NCBI GenBank assembly: GCA_029891345.1
Contig: CM056998.1
Coordinates: 172,880,332 to 172,944,331 of the forward strand
Direction of reading: 5' to 3'
Length of the DNA: 64,000 bases
Source of the DNA: Dryococelus australis
Taxonomy: Eukaryota; Arthropoda; Insecta; Phasmatodea; Phasmatidae
Part shown: positions 24,550-36,672 of the stretch, piece after piece
Layout: each line of letters begins with the position of its first letter
Position numbering within the stretch: position 1 is the first letter of the stretch
The notes under the pieces: model-generated
Seen by the model: only the letters and a program-made list of their open reading frames with translations
What the model was told of the DNA's origin: nothing
The model's database searches: none
Program-made: the position numbers and the translations under genes

Positions 24550-25845
24550 CATAGCACAGGAAATATTTTAATGATTCTTTACTGGCCGAATATGTAAACT
24601 GGTTCTGTTACACTAGGGTACTTATTTAAGGTTGAAAAATACCCGACCTATTAGGTTTGTTTGTGTATCACCCTGGATATTTCTTAAGCGTTCGTATTAA
24701 AAATGTATAATTAATATGGTAAACAACGAAGCTTAATACAATTCATAAAATTGGTATCTACGGATGTATGCAGATCCATAAAATCCCACGATAAATAAAA
24801 GAAAAAAATTGTTATTGTTACACGTATGAGAAAAATTCAGAGAAACGTGATGCCTTTTCAAAATACCTATTTAAATAACGAAATTCTCACTGACAGACTC
24901 AGTTTTTAAATAATCTGAAAAATAATTGATTATGCAGTATAACCAAGCAAAAGAAAACCTAACTGCCTTAACGACATTTTGAAATAAATTCCTACGTAAT
25001 TGATATTGTATATCTATGTACCGATCATGGTAGTAACACCTAGCGGCCGACAATTGTGTCCTTTTATTTTACGGTACGTACCTGCCTAATCTTTTAATTT
25101 GCTTTGTAGCAATTCATGGCAAAGTTCCGTCGTTTCCCTAGTCATTTATTTGTTTATTCCTCTCTTTGAATTATCAGTTACGTCATTAAAGTATCAACTA
25201 TAGTTACCTAAAATCTTCAAATGTGGTTTTGTTCTCTGTATTTGTTCTTTCCAATCTTACTTTAATTCACGTGTCTACAATAAGCAATTCAAGTGTTTTC
25301 TTTTGCCCCACGATAAATGGCATTTTTTGTTTCTATCTTTAAAGTACTTTGTAATTTCCTTTGAGATTACCATATGCACTTAATGTTGCCTAAGGTTAAA
25401 ATTTGTTTCTACATTTCATGAATGTGAATTTTTTTGGCTATAAAAAAGTAAACGCTTATTTGTATGGAAATTGGAATAAAGATTGTATTCGGGACCATCG
25501 CTAGGTCATTAGATTACATTCAATCCGCCATATGGTCGCAGTAGTTCAGTTACGCTTTAGTGACAAATAAGCATTATTCGTTTTGTGTCAAGCTACCATG
25601 ATGTGATATCACACCTTCGATTACGAAAACCTTCATCCAGCTAAATATGTCGTAGTACTTTGCATCACTGTCATTGGTGAGCGTTTTTTAAAAATATTTA
25701 TTATTTAACATGCGTGAATTGTGTGTTGGTTTTCCCAATTTCCAAGCCTTTGTTGATAAATGTATTCTAAACTGCTGTACACCATCTATGTTTGGAGTAC
25801 CCAGCCCGGTAATTTGCTATTTTTAAGGTTTTGGCGACATCCAGC
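24550..25845. other. No feature recognised
   Basis: AT-rich sequence. No frame longer than about 60 codons, no RNA gene and no repeat landmark. Confidence 0.4.
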
Positions 25846-25849
25846 TCAG

Positions 25850-26278
25850 CCTCACGGCAATGGTGTTTCGCCCTGGTTGTTGGTACTCAGCTTCATGGCA
25901 ATGGTGTTTCGCCCTGGCTGTTGATACTCAGCTTCATGGCAATGGTGTTTCGCCCTGGCTGTTGATACTCAGCTTCATGGCAATGGTGTTTCGCCCTGGC
26001 TGATACTCAGCTTCATGGCAATGGTGTTTCGCCCTGGCTGTTGATACTCAGCTTCATGGCAATGGTGTTTCGCCCTGGCTGTTGATACTCAGCTTCATGG
26101 CAATGGTGTTTTGCCCTGGCTGTTGATACTCAGCTTCATGGCAATGGTGTTTCGCCCTGGCTGTTGATACTCAGCTTCATGGCAATGGTGTTTCGCCCTG
26201 GCTGTTGATACTCAGCTTCATGGCAATGGTGTTTCACCCTGGCTGTTGATATTCAGCTTCATGGCAATGGTGTTTCAA
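25850..26278 (+). repeat. Minisatellite, 41 bp unit, about 10 copies
   Basis: Unit: CTTCATGGCAATGGTGTTTC then GCCCTGGCTG then TTGATACTCAG. Copies are nearly identical; one near 26000 lacks TTG (38 bp), one has TTTTGCCC, and the last two have TTTCACCC and TTTCAACTT. Homogeneity shows recent expansion or conversion. 41 is not a multiple of 3, so the array cannot encode a simple peptide repeat. Confidence 0.97.
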
Positions 26279-26940
26279 CTTGACTTTTGAGGGGCTAGCT
26301 ACACTTATACTTGCAGGAAATAATGCATTTTCCTTTAACACTGTGTTTGCATGCTGATTATCCGTAATTAAGTGATTCGACCACCCAAAAGAAATAAAAA
26401 AAGTAACTTTCGGCTGGGCGTTTTCGGAAACAAAAAAAAAACCTTATCTTTAAACTTTCAATTAAAAAAATCTAATGAGCTTAAAAAAGAAAACTTGTGA
26501 TGTTACTTAGCATACCTTTAAATTTTTTAAGTGTTGAACGGTCCCTAAAACTTAATATTGAATATTCAATATTTCATTGGCACTATGCGAGATTGCTGTT
26601 CAATTGCAAAGTTGTTATATTTTATTATATCTAATACTCGTGGTTATATTAATGATTGTTAAATTAATTAAATTATTTATTTTTTACCACACCGATATTG
26701 ATGTCCTGATCATTCAACCTTGTACCTTTTAGTATAAATATTTTGATATTAATAAAGGTTATATACATCTTCTTTTGATGTTTTAAATTTAAATTGATTC
26801 ACTTGTTAGCGGTCACAGCCACATGTAAACCACCACAAAAGAGGGTATTTAAGTATTTTGGAATTTTCTGAATTGCTTCTTTTAGTTTTTTAAAAGAGAA
26901 ACGACTTTTGGCGATCAGACTTTTGGGTCTTATCTTTTCT
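26279..26940. other. No feature recognised
   Basis: Very AT-rich, with AATATTGAATATTCAATATT (26555-26574), a short perfect palindrome, as the only structure noticed. Confidence 0.4.
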
Positions 26941-26942
26941 TT

Positions 26943-26943
<1 letters not shown>

Positions 26944-26987
<44 letters not shown>
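26944..26987. repeat. (AG)n microsatellite
   Basis: 22 uninterrupted AG units. The ERERER and SLSLSL frames predicted across it are artefacts of the repeat. Confidence 0.98.
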
Positions 26988-26989
<2 letters not shown>

Positions 26990-27198
26990 ACATTTGTAGC
27001 GGAATATGGTCGGCGTGCTTCCTCTTGAGTGCCTTCTGGGAACAGGCTAGTGGTCGGCTGAGTTGTTCGCCCGGTTTTTTGGGGCTCATGATTCGCGTGT
27101 GACCAAAGGGAAGTTCGCAAGGATAAACGAAGTCGCATCCGTATTGTAATGCGATAAAAAAAACAGGCTGTGCATGCTGTAACCATGTGGTGAAAATG

Positions 27199-28056
27199 TG
27201 GTACATTCGTGGTTACTTCCAACTTCATTGAAGGTTTGCTCAGGTTCCATCCCCAAATTAACCCTCTGACTCATGCAAATAAAGGTTAACTAGGACTATA
27301 AAATTCCACCAAAGGAACAACGCATTGAATTTGTGCCCATTCACTTGAATAACATTGTGCATTAGAACTGCTTCTTAATAGGCATTGCCAACACACACAT
27401 TTGTCTTCATTTTACCTATGTTAGTTATTAATGAAATATTATAGGCTTATTTATAGACGAAATTAAAGTAAACAGTTCAATTTAACAAAATATAGCGCAC
27501 TTAAGTGTTAAAGGCTGTTCACGACAAAGTGAGCATTTTTAAATGAACCTTACAAAAATGTCACTTCACCTGCATGCACATATTTTAACGGGTGAACTGC
27601 GTAACATTCGCCCAGTGAAAATGGTAACAATGGCTGGAAAGTAGTTCCATATCTTAACGTCGAATAAAATTTGTTAGGTAACCATTTGTGCTTAAATTAA
27701 AATTATTTCTGCCGCTTTCTTTCTTTTTTTTTAATGCAGCGAAGTCGAGAAATGAGCATACTTGTAAAGTATTTTCTTTCTTAGTAATTTCACTGTTTAA
27801 TCCAACCGAAGCTTGGAGAAAGTGACGAGGGCAATGTACGTGTTATATTACATAAGGCAGAAGGATACACAACTTGTCTACAAGTAGATCTTAGCAGGGC
27901 TTTCAAAAGTGCTCATTTTACCGTGAACAACCTATAACAGAAGTATGAAACGCTTGTATTGTATGGCACATTTAGAAAACGACAATCACGTCATAGATGG
28001 GGTGATTTTACAAAGTTTTAATTCGAAGAATATAACTATACCACGAATAGACTATA
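27199..28056. mobile_element. TIR element M2, second copy, interrupted by an M1 element
   Basis: The left half (ATTCGTGGTTACTTCC, then CATGCAAATAAAGGTTAACT, then CCACCAAAGGAACAACGCA) and right half (GAAACGCTTGTATTGTATGG, CACGTCATAGATGGGGTGAT, ending CACGAATAGACTATA) align with 23247-23664 on both sides of a 420 bp insertion. The host element is more diverged at its ends than the copy at 23247. Confidence 0.7.
27513..27932 (+). mobile_element. TIR element M1 nested in M2
   Basis: Left end GGCTGTTCACGACAAAGTGA, right end TCATTTTACCGTGAACAACC. Interior has TTTTAACGGGTGAACTGCG, TTAACGTCGAATAAAA and GTAGATCTTAGCAGGGCTTT. The flanks are TGTTAAA and TATAAC, compatible with a TA target duplication. 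Non-autonomous: no transposase. Confidence 0.85.
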
Positions 28057-28059
28057 TTT

Positions 28060-28980
28060 ATAAAATCTTATATTAATACAGAATATTGCAGGGCAAATAT
28101 TTGGCGCGTAGAACTGGAAAGTTTGACTTTGTAGTGTTAGAGCTGGGAGACGTGGGACGCTAGCCGTTAGTAAACCCAACAACCGATGCTCTTGTGGAAA
28201 ATTTACGAGTCGTTTCCAAAGACCAGCGGCGCAGAAGTTAATGGGCCGTTCTTAAAGATTCACGATCCTACGTTTCCTTTTTAATGATCGCAAAGGTTAT
28301 GAAATCCTTCATAAGCTAAGCCCAGTAAAAGCTACCTAAAACGTTTTGGCCACCTTTTCTCTGCTCTTGAAATCTGTAAGAGGATTTTTTTTTTTTAAGA
28401 TTAGGATTTATCTTACCCCCTCTCGCGGTGCAATTACTGGAATAAGAATTTGTTCGACTGAACAGAATGTTTTGCATGTGTAACTAACTGTGCAGGATTA
28501 TCCTGAACGTCACGTGCAAACGTTGTGAGATAATTCGTTTAGGAAAATAAGGCAAAAAACTTTATATGACCAAAACCCTTAAAATTTTTGAATCTTAATC
28601 AGCTACTTGCAGAATATCAATTAACTACGTGGGATGAAACAAGTTGATACACATTGTTACCCTCCGTTGACATCTGCCATCTCTAAACATTTGCCGGTTT
28701 ATTAAATCGCCCGTCGTTGGAAAATCAGGCAGTGTCATCATAATAACAAAACATTTACTGTAAAAAAAATTTATAACCAAGCGTTTATTCATAAATGAAC
28801 ACAATATAGAATTTGGCTGTAACTAACTGATAGGGTAATGTTTTATACAAGTCTTCCCCCTCTGGCTGTTCCCACGCATATCACATATTGTTATAGAAGC
28901 ATGATTCCCAACTGCACGATCAAATGGAGGAATATCTCGACACGAAACAGCAGCTGACATATTATGAAATAAAACTTCAG
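28060..28980. other. No feature recognised
   Basis: No repeat landmark, RNA gene or supported frame. Confidence 0.35.
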
Positions 28981-29068
28981 ACATGTACAAAGTACTATGT
29001 GTTGCTGTACAGATCTAATAAGCAGCTAATTTTCCCTGCAGTAGTGAAATATTTCTAACCATTTTCAT
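28981..29068 (+). repeat. Dispersed segment shared with 31890-31976
   Basis: ACAAAGTACTATGTGTTGCT, then GTACAGATCTAATAAGCAGC and GTAGTGAAATATTTCTAACC recur about 2.9 kb downstream with few differences over roughly 85 bp. Same orientation. Confidence 0.8.
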
Positions 29069-30027
29069 TGTTTTGCTGTTGCGATAAGTAGTGGTAGTGA
29101 AATTTCGCGAAAATATTTCAAGACAAGTAGTATTTTAAAACACTGTTTGGTCGTTTGCCTATTTTGATTGGCTGAATTACTTTTTGACACGTGTAAACTG
29201 TCTGCACACGAATCATGTAGGAGCCGCGCGGATGTTGCCGAATTCTGAGTGGCCCGGTCAAATATGAAAACGCCTCCTAAAGCAGACAGCAACCAATGGC
29301 AATAGACAAACTGCTGTTTAGTGCTTACAGCATTTATGTCTAGCATGTACTCATTTTTTTTTCACCAAAAAGCACTATCCCAAGTGATAAGTGTACGTTA
29401 TAAGTTGTGCCTGGAAAAAAAAGTGCAGAGAATGGCTTGTAGGGTTAGATCTAGTTATTTTACATACTTGAAATATAGCTATTTTCGAGGAGCTGCTGCC
29501 ACTGTAGGGAGGTTGTTCTGCACTTTGTCTGGTTGCTCGTAATATGGTTATTTGTCTTTTCTCATCAGTACGGAGTCCTCCAGGGCATGTCACGTGAACT
29601 GTGGTCCAATTGAATGTAATAAGCCCAAGTGCTTACAGAAGGAACTAAGCTACTGAAGCAAATATCGTCGGCTTTAATACCATTTGCAATTTGTTCAAAA
29701 AGGCCACACAAAACACATTTCGGATAGATGTTGCGTATTGTCTGTTAAATACTTGGCTATTATAACCATAGTGAGGAACTTATTACGTGGGCAAGGACGT
29801 CCGGGGTACGCATATGTACTCAACTACAGATCTATCACGAATATTAACAAGATCGGTGCCATTTTGGCTGCCAAAACGTGAATTCGGCCAAATTTGCTGA
29901 TTTTTACTGCTAAATGAATTGGGGAATTCAGCGACTGAAATTTAAAGTATTTAAACTTCAGATTTCGTTAACATATGACTTAACATTAAGATTACTCCGC
30001 AGTTTATTGCATTGCTCTGTGCCCTTG
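29069..30027. other. Unassigned; GC-richer block with paired CCAAT-type motifs
   Basis: Around 29160-29310 there is an inverted CCAAT motif (GATTGGCTGA), a CGCGCGG stretch and a direct CCAAT motif (AACCAATGGC). This could be a promoter, but no initiator or convincing downstream frame is visible. The overlapping frames at 29065-29593 lie on both strands. Confidence 0.25.
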
Positions 30028-30504
<477 letters not shown>

Positions 30505-31760
30505 TAACCGATGGAAATGAGGAAGAGAATTGATCCTACAAAACTGATGTCAACGTGTCACTAAAATTTAATGAAATCAAGGATTTAATTTTGCGAAATA
30601 CATTTAAAATTCGCCAACAAAACTGAACGTCTAAAAATTCCTTTCTTTGCTTGGAAATAATTACTTTTTCAAATACCGAAATCCCCACTGTAGAATTGGA
30701 AGTAATACTGGCTACTGATTTGGAACCTTGCAGTGTTTTGAGGATATGATAAAATGTTTTAAATAATTTAAAAGGCCATCAAAAACTTCGGTGTCTAGGC
30801 TGTAGAGCAGGGGTGCCCAATTTCTGGGATGGCGCAGCCAACTTAAGTGGTTTGATATCTAGCAGCGAGCTACAGAAAAAGAAATGTTGAAATTAACGTG
30901 TCTTTTTTTTTATTCACTCAATTTGTGGATTTAGGTAGCAAAAACTAATGGATGGTGGGGAGATGGTGTAACTGGGTTGCATTACAATTTTTAAGTGGTT
31001 TTTGTTAAAAAAAATAGTACGTTTTATTAAATTGTATTACATTTTATACTTATTGCACTTGCATGGACTGTCGAAAACATTTAAAAAATTCTTGGGATTT
31101 GAGTTATTTTTTCGAACAGGTCTTTTATAATATTTAATTGAGTGTGGGAAAATCAAGTTTTGCCTTTAAGGAAGTATTACTTATTTTGAACCACTAATGA
31201 AGATATATTACTATATTGACATAGTATGATGTTCAACTAGTGTGAACACTTGATTTGCGTATTCTTTACTTGTAAGTCTATGTCAATCTATTTCCTATGT
31301 TGAGAGGTGGAGCCGCTGAGCGTTATTTTTATTATAATTTTAGATTTCTTATACTTAATTCGTGAAACTACTTGTTTGTATAAACAAGTCCTTCCAGTCA
31401 GGAAGAAAACACCTCCGGCTTTCTGTCTCAAGTTCGGGAAAATATTATTCGCCACAGACTCCTGATAAAATTCTCAGAGGGAGAGTTCAGATTATTTTAG
31501 TTTAATTTTTACACTCCTCTGGAATTCTGTAAGTTATATGTGATGATGCCCGGTACACCAGCTATATCTACGGTAAATAGGTTGATCAATATCTGGATGC
31601 CATTCTCCTGGGTATTAAAATCCTGAAAACTGTCTTTTAATTCAGTCACAATATTATTAATTACGAAAATGTAACAAGGAGAATATTTTGCGGCCGGTAT
31701 TATTCGCTATGGTTTTAAAATACGTAAAATTGTAATATTTGCTCTTGGAACAGTTACAAA
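30505..31760. other. No feature recognised
   Basis: AT-rich sequence with no supported frame or repeat. Confidence 0.4.
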
Positions 31761-31764
31761 TTCA

Positions 31765-31976
31765 TTTTGAAAAATAGCTAAATTGAATAATAAAGCCTTT
31801 CGATTATATCTCGGGAACCACTTTACCGAGTTAAACCCAATCTGGTACGTTGGCAGTGCAAGATATAATCAGAGAATAAAAAACATACATATACAAGTAC
31901 TTTGTGTTGCTGTACAGATCTAATAAGCAGCTAATTTTTCCTGTAGTAGTGAAAAATTTCTAACCAAATTCATTGA
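31765..31976 (-). repeat. Array C monomer joined to the dispersed segment of 28981
   Basis: 31765-31880 is close to identical with 33115-33230 (TTATATCTCGGGAACCA, CCGAGTTAAAC, AATCTGGTACGTTG, GTGCAAGATATAATCAGAGA). It is followed at once by the ~85 bp segment also found at 28981. The junction suggests a composite repeat. Confidence 0.75.
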
Positions 31977-32384
31977 TGTGTTTAAACAGAACTTGCGCCA
32001 GTTGTTTTATTGACTGAATCTTCAAGTTCAGTTCATTCAAATGAGATCACAGATCCGTAAGGGAGGCGAAGTTCACCAATCACTTTGGAACATCGAAGTC
32101 TGGTATTTGTTTGCTATTTTTTTTTAAAGGAACTCTTATATAAACTGGTTCCGTAAACAAACACGCGCGAGCTCTTTAGAGCAGGTGAACCATCCCACAT
32201 TACAAAAATAGACAATATCGCTTTGATCCATACCATATTCTGCTTGTAGAAATTTTTGGAACCGCTGAAGATTCAAACCTGGAACCCGGATCAATTTTAC
32301 AATATAGGTAACAATATGCATTACATTATCGAACCCAAATGATTTTTCATAGAGAGTCTCCTGACAAATAATGTAGTGGTATAT
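31977..32384. other. No feature recognised
   Basis: A B-box-like GATTCAAACCTGG on the plus strand near 32271 lacks a usable A-box. The minus frame 32136-32441 runs into the neighbouring TIR element and is not supported. Confidence 0.3.
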
Positions 32385-32613
32385 GCTATTCACGGTAAAG
32401 TGAGAACTTGTAAAAGCCCTCTCATTTGTAATAACAGTCAATAAACATATTTTATTTTATCCTTATACGTTAACTTCAGAGTGCGGTGGAATATACACAC
32501 TGTGTTTATTACATGCATGGCAATATTTATTTTATATGACGGTAATAGGGGAAAAAATGGCTGAAGGGAAAAGTAACTAGGGCTTCAAAAATGCTCGCTT
32601 TACCGTGAACAGT
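32385..32613 (+). mobile_element. Short TIR element of the M1 family (229 bp)
   Basis: Left end GCTATTCACGGTAAAGTGAG continues AACTTGTAAAAGCCCT; right end AGGGCTTCAAAAATGCTCGC continues TTTACCGTGAACAG. The terminal ~37 bp are inverted repeats, but the interior differs from the ~420 bp members, so this is a separate subfamily or deletion derivative. Confidence 0.8.
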
Positions 32614-32954
32614 GCAGCTGGTAAAACCCGCACGCTTTGGTTCTTATCTGAAAATCGTCAGATATCCGACATACAGATTCTTGTTGGCCATACTGGTGCC
32701 TCATCTGCCGCCTTTCCTACGAGCTCTTTATTGTTCAGCTGGTGTTTTACGAGGGTTCGTTTTTACTGCCTCAAGAATATCGACTCCCCTTGTCCCTTTT
32801 TAGCCCATTTCCCGAAGGAAATGTATGCTTGTGCAATCACCTGGTTGTTTGTCTGGAATGTATGTCCCTCCATAATAACGTTGAGCCCGACACAAAAATT
32901 TTATCAAACTAGGTCAGTATATAGTAAGGATATCAGAATTTTGTAGTTTTCGAT
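32614..32954. other. Flank of array C
   Basis: Contains TTTAGCCCATTTCCCGAAGGAA, which resembles in inverted form the junction motif at the end of array A (1348-1365). Frames of 63-113 codons here are not supported. Confidence 0.3.
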
Positions 32955-34060
32955 TACGCCAGGTCCTTATTTTCAAAATGGCGATTATTATTGAAATGTA
33001 CGCTACTATGTTATATCTCGGGAGCGATTTATCCTATTTAAACCAAATTTGGACCATTGAAAGTACATTATACATTTATTGCATTTAAAAACCAATAATT
33101 TCATTTTCCGCCATTTTGGAAAATAGCTAAATTGAAAAGTAAAGCCTTTCCATTATATCTCGGGAACCATTTTACCGAGTTAAACCAAATCTGGTACGTT
33201 GTCAGTGCAAGATATAATCAGAGAATAAAAAATCTCTAATGTTATTTGTCCGCCATTTTGTAAGACCGTAGAAATGTTATAAATTAAGCCCTTCCATTTC
33301 ACAGAACTAAACCAAATTTTGTAAGTTGGCAGTGCATGATGTAAGCATTGAATTCATAAACAGATTGGTCTGCCATTTTCGAAGATAGTACAAATTGAAA
33401 TAATTAAGGCTTTAAATTATACCAGGGGAAAAATTTTACCGATTTTAAATAAATTTTGTTTGTACGTTGACAGTGTATTATGTACGCATTAAATAGTGTA
33501 AATGTTATTAACTGGCTATTTTGGACGATAATGCAACATTAAAAATTGTGTTATATATTATTTTTATGTTATATCTCGATGACTACACAACCGATTTCTG
33601 CCAAATTTGGCACAGGCCCTATAAGTAATATTACTGTAAGTCATGTTCACGTATGCAATTTAAATGGATAAGGAAATTATTATCATACAAATATTTTAGG
33701 TTTGTTTGCAATATCTACCATGTTGTTTGTCCAATTTTGATCAAAGTTGCTATACTGAAATTACCTTTTACAAATACCAAACGTGTCAATACAAAGCCTT
33801 TTTGTTCGTCATTTAGTTAGACAGCACCACATGAAAATAAGGTTATAGTATTATATCTCAGAAAATAATCAACCGATTCCTACCAGATATGACCCTCAAA
33901 CAATACTATAGTAGGTCATGTAAATTGACATGTTTAGTGAGTCAGACTATTAATTACATAATGGTGGCCTTGTAAACAATTAGGAATACTGTGCTTTATC
34001 TACGAAACCTTGCAACAAATTTTAACTTAATCTTGTATCCTGGCACTATTTATTACAATC
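32955..34060 (-). repeat. Degenerate tandem array C, inverted relative to A and B
   Basis: Landmarks read in reverse of arrays A and B: TTATATCTCGGGA, CCGAGTTAAACCAAAT, GGTACGTTG-CAGTG and CCGCCATTTTG. CCATTTT boxes near 33112, 33254 and 33371 give a shorter spacing (118-142 bp), with longer spacing to the right (33590, 33860). It matches the minus-strand sense of the ~270 bp family. Confidence 0.6.
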
Positions 34061-34137
34061 ACCATATTTGTCTACCCAAAGCGTATTTTGTAAGACTCCT
34101 ATAAAGAAAAGTAAATTTGATATTGAGGAAAAAAACA

Positions 34138-34389
34138 GGAGGTGAAGATGATCATGAAGAGAGCATTGATGATTAACATGAAGACCGTGATAGTTCTGAA
34201 GATGATGACAATTTTTTCGATGCACTGACACGCCTCTCCACCACATTTACTGCAGAAAGCCACATGAAGAAGGCAGAAGACGACCAGAACACCGACTACA
34301 TATTTCCTGAAGACAACAATGAACTTGTTGATCGACTCAGATATTTGACTGACCTTAAAAAAACGCGGGGATCTCTCACACATTGTTGA
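34138..34389 (+). pseudogene. Possible decayed coding segment, acidic (unrecognised)
   Basis: One plus-strand frame reads from 34138 with a single TAA at 34174 and is then open for 71 codons to a TGA at 34387. The inferred peptide is rich in D and E (DRDSSEDDDNFFDAL) and then amphipathic (NNELVDRLRYLTDLKK). This is unlike the random frames around it, but there is no ATG at its start and no family that I recognise. It directly follows array C and is followed by an AT-rich stretch with an AATAATAAATAAT run. A last exon, the C-terminal end of a transposon gene, or chance are all possible. Confidence 0.25.
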
Positions 34390-34734
34390 TATATCTTCAG
34401 TCATTTTATAATTGAAGGTGAGGAGCTATATCGCATGATGTGATGACCTGCTCTCTTATGAAATTGTAATTACAAAATAATAATAAATAATTATTTTTAC
34501 AGAACATTTTTTCTTTTGTTTTGTGTGTCATATGCTTTTCCTTCACAACTATCAAAGTGATGCTACCAGCACTCAGCTGTTAAGGTAAAGATCAGCCGGA
34601 ATATTAATGAAGATATTATATACGAAAAATATATGAACTGTGGGCTGTATACAAAGCATTAAGTCTGTTATCATGTACAAATTTTGAAGACAGTTTTAAA
34701 TGTTTTTTTTATGTTTATTAATGATGGATGGGTG

Positions 34735-35545
34735 GCAAACCCATGGATAGAATATAAATTGATGATTGATCGAAATATTGGACAAATATTGATGGGAATA
34801 CTGACATTACTGACATATTGAGAGAAGTATTGTGAGATTGATGCAAAGATTACAAGAGTGAACGTAATATTGATTATAAGATTGTGGAATATTAATAGAA
34901 ATATTGAAAGATTGATGGAAACATTAAAATATTAATGGAAAGATTGAAAGATTGATGGATAATTTGTGAAATATTAATGGAAATATGGATACCTTGATGG
35001 AAAGATTGAGAGACTGTGGGGCTGATTGCAGTGCGGATTGCGATGCTGATTGAGGGAAACATTGCAAAATATAGATGAAAACATTTGTGAAAGATTTATG
35101 AGAAGGTTGAAATATTAATGGAATGATTAATGGAAATATTGCAAATGATTGATGGAAGGATCGTTAAAGTGTGATGTAACGATTGAAAGATTGATGGAAA
35201 GATTGCGAAAATTGATGGAACGATTGTGAAATATATATGGACGGATTGCAAGATTGATGAAAAGTTTGCGAAATTGATGGAAAGATTGCTGAGGATTGGT
35301 GACGGTTGGCGAATATTGTGAAAAAATTGATGGAAAAATTGCAAAAGTCTGCGAAAGATTGATGGAAACATTGTGAAAGATTACAAAATATTGATGTAAA
35401 GATTCCTGAGGATTGGTGAGTATTGGTTGCGGATTGGCGAAGATAGTGAAATATTGACGAAAATATGGGAATATTAATTGTTTGATAAAAGTATAGATGT
35501 AAAGATTGGGCGATTGACAGATTGATGGTCTAGAAGGGCTCGAAA
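34735..35545 (+). repeat. Degenerate short-unit tandem region (GATTGATGGAAA type)
   Basis: For about 800 bp the phrases GATTGATGGAAA, GATTGTGAAATATT, GATTGCGAAA and AATATTGATGG recur at 15-40 bp intervals with many variants. The strand shown is purine-rich with few C. The minus-strand frame at 35096-35371 (repeating IFxxF) is only the translation of the repeat. Confidence 0.75.
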
Positions 35546-35549
35546 TTTA

Positions 35550-36550
35550 AGACTCTTTATAACCTTCGTACATTTCCAAATCCTCAGGGACTGACAGTAT
35601 TGGCATTTAAGTTAACGTCATTCAAATTTATAAAAGTGTTCGTAGATCCTCATCCATACCATGATTATAAGATACACGTGCATGTGAGAGCTATTAGTAT
35701 GATGTGCCAGGTTTAGTCATATATGCATACTTTCAAAAATTTCTGAGTAGCAAACTTATGCCTACAAAACAATTGAGGCAGTGAATAATTCGCAGATTTT
35801 GGAATAGTGTATTACTTACTCTTCAAGATATGGTACTAAAAATGTAGTAATTTAATGAGAGACTTTTACATGTTTCCGAATACCCTATGTATAATTTCGG
35901 AAGAAAATAAATATTAATAAATAATTTTCCAATTAAAAATTATTTTTTAAACCGGATAATAAATACAGATTTACGAGTTGATTTACTTTATTGATATAAA
36001 ACCAAGATGGTTACCAGAAACAGACCTATTTTCTTGAATATGTAGTGGGCATAACTACTGATCGCCTTCGTGTATGTTCGACAAACCCGAGTCGACGGCT
36101 TCCGAACAACCCCCCGAGTCGAGCCGAAGATTGCCGAGCTCGTCCGAGTCGAGCCGAATCCCACCCACCCGCACGGCCACAGCCATAACCACAACCACAC
36201 AGCTCCCATATAAAATACATAGTTTCAAAACGAAAATAATCCTACATAATAATCCAGTATGTATTAACACTATCTGATATACCAATACAGAGCCTGTTTT
36301 AGGAAGTTTTGTACGATAGTGCCAAATGAGAAACTAAAGCTTCTATGCCATATTCCAGGAAATTGTAAAGCTATTTCCACCATGTTCTGCACACAAATAA
36401 AGTTACAGTCAGCCATGAAAACTTACATGAATTAAGTGACTCTATTAATCGTTTTCAAAATACACCAGTAAACATTTGAAGTTCATAATCCTAATCTACC
36501 AAAACCTTCGACTGAATTTTATTTAAGTTGATTTTCCGAATCCTACCCCT
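35550..36550. other. Unassigned sequence with a short CGAGTCGAGCCGA block
   Basis: At 36085-36170 the phrases CCCGAGTCGA, CGAGTCGAGCCGA and GTCCGAGTCGAGCCGAATCC make a small GC-rich repeat that gives frames on both strands. Otherwise nothing recognised. Confidence 0.35.
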
Positions 36551-36554
36551 GTGA

Positions 36555-36672
36555 TGTATTTGGTTGGATGCCATCTTTCTGTACGAGATTTCTTTGTTCG
36601 AGTCCCAGGTAAGGCACGTGTGCATTTGTAATTGTCTCACTAGTACTGGATTTGTTTCTGGTTGTATCTCTG
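36555..36672 (+). repeat. tRNA-related SINE (S3), left part, split by a transposon
   Basis: B-box-like TTGTTCGAGTCCCAGG, then GTAAGGCACGTGTGCATTTG, AATTGTCTCACTAGTACTGG and TTTCTGGTTGTATCTCT. It matches the minus-strand copy at 2325-2460. The family sequence resumes after the inserted element at 37781. Confidence 0.55.

Noticed and set aside
25850-26278. CRISPR-like array
   Set aside because: The 41 bp units are contiguous with no unique spacers, and the window is eukaryotic. It is a minisatellite.
26890-27228. 112-codon minus frame with an SLSLSL run and its plus-strand ERERER partner
   Set aside because: Both are translations across the (AG)n microsatellite and flanking M2 sequence.
35988-36285. 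Three overlapping minus-strand frames plus one plus-strand frame
   Set aside because: Produced by the short CGAGTCGAGCCGA repeat, which lacks stops in several frames.
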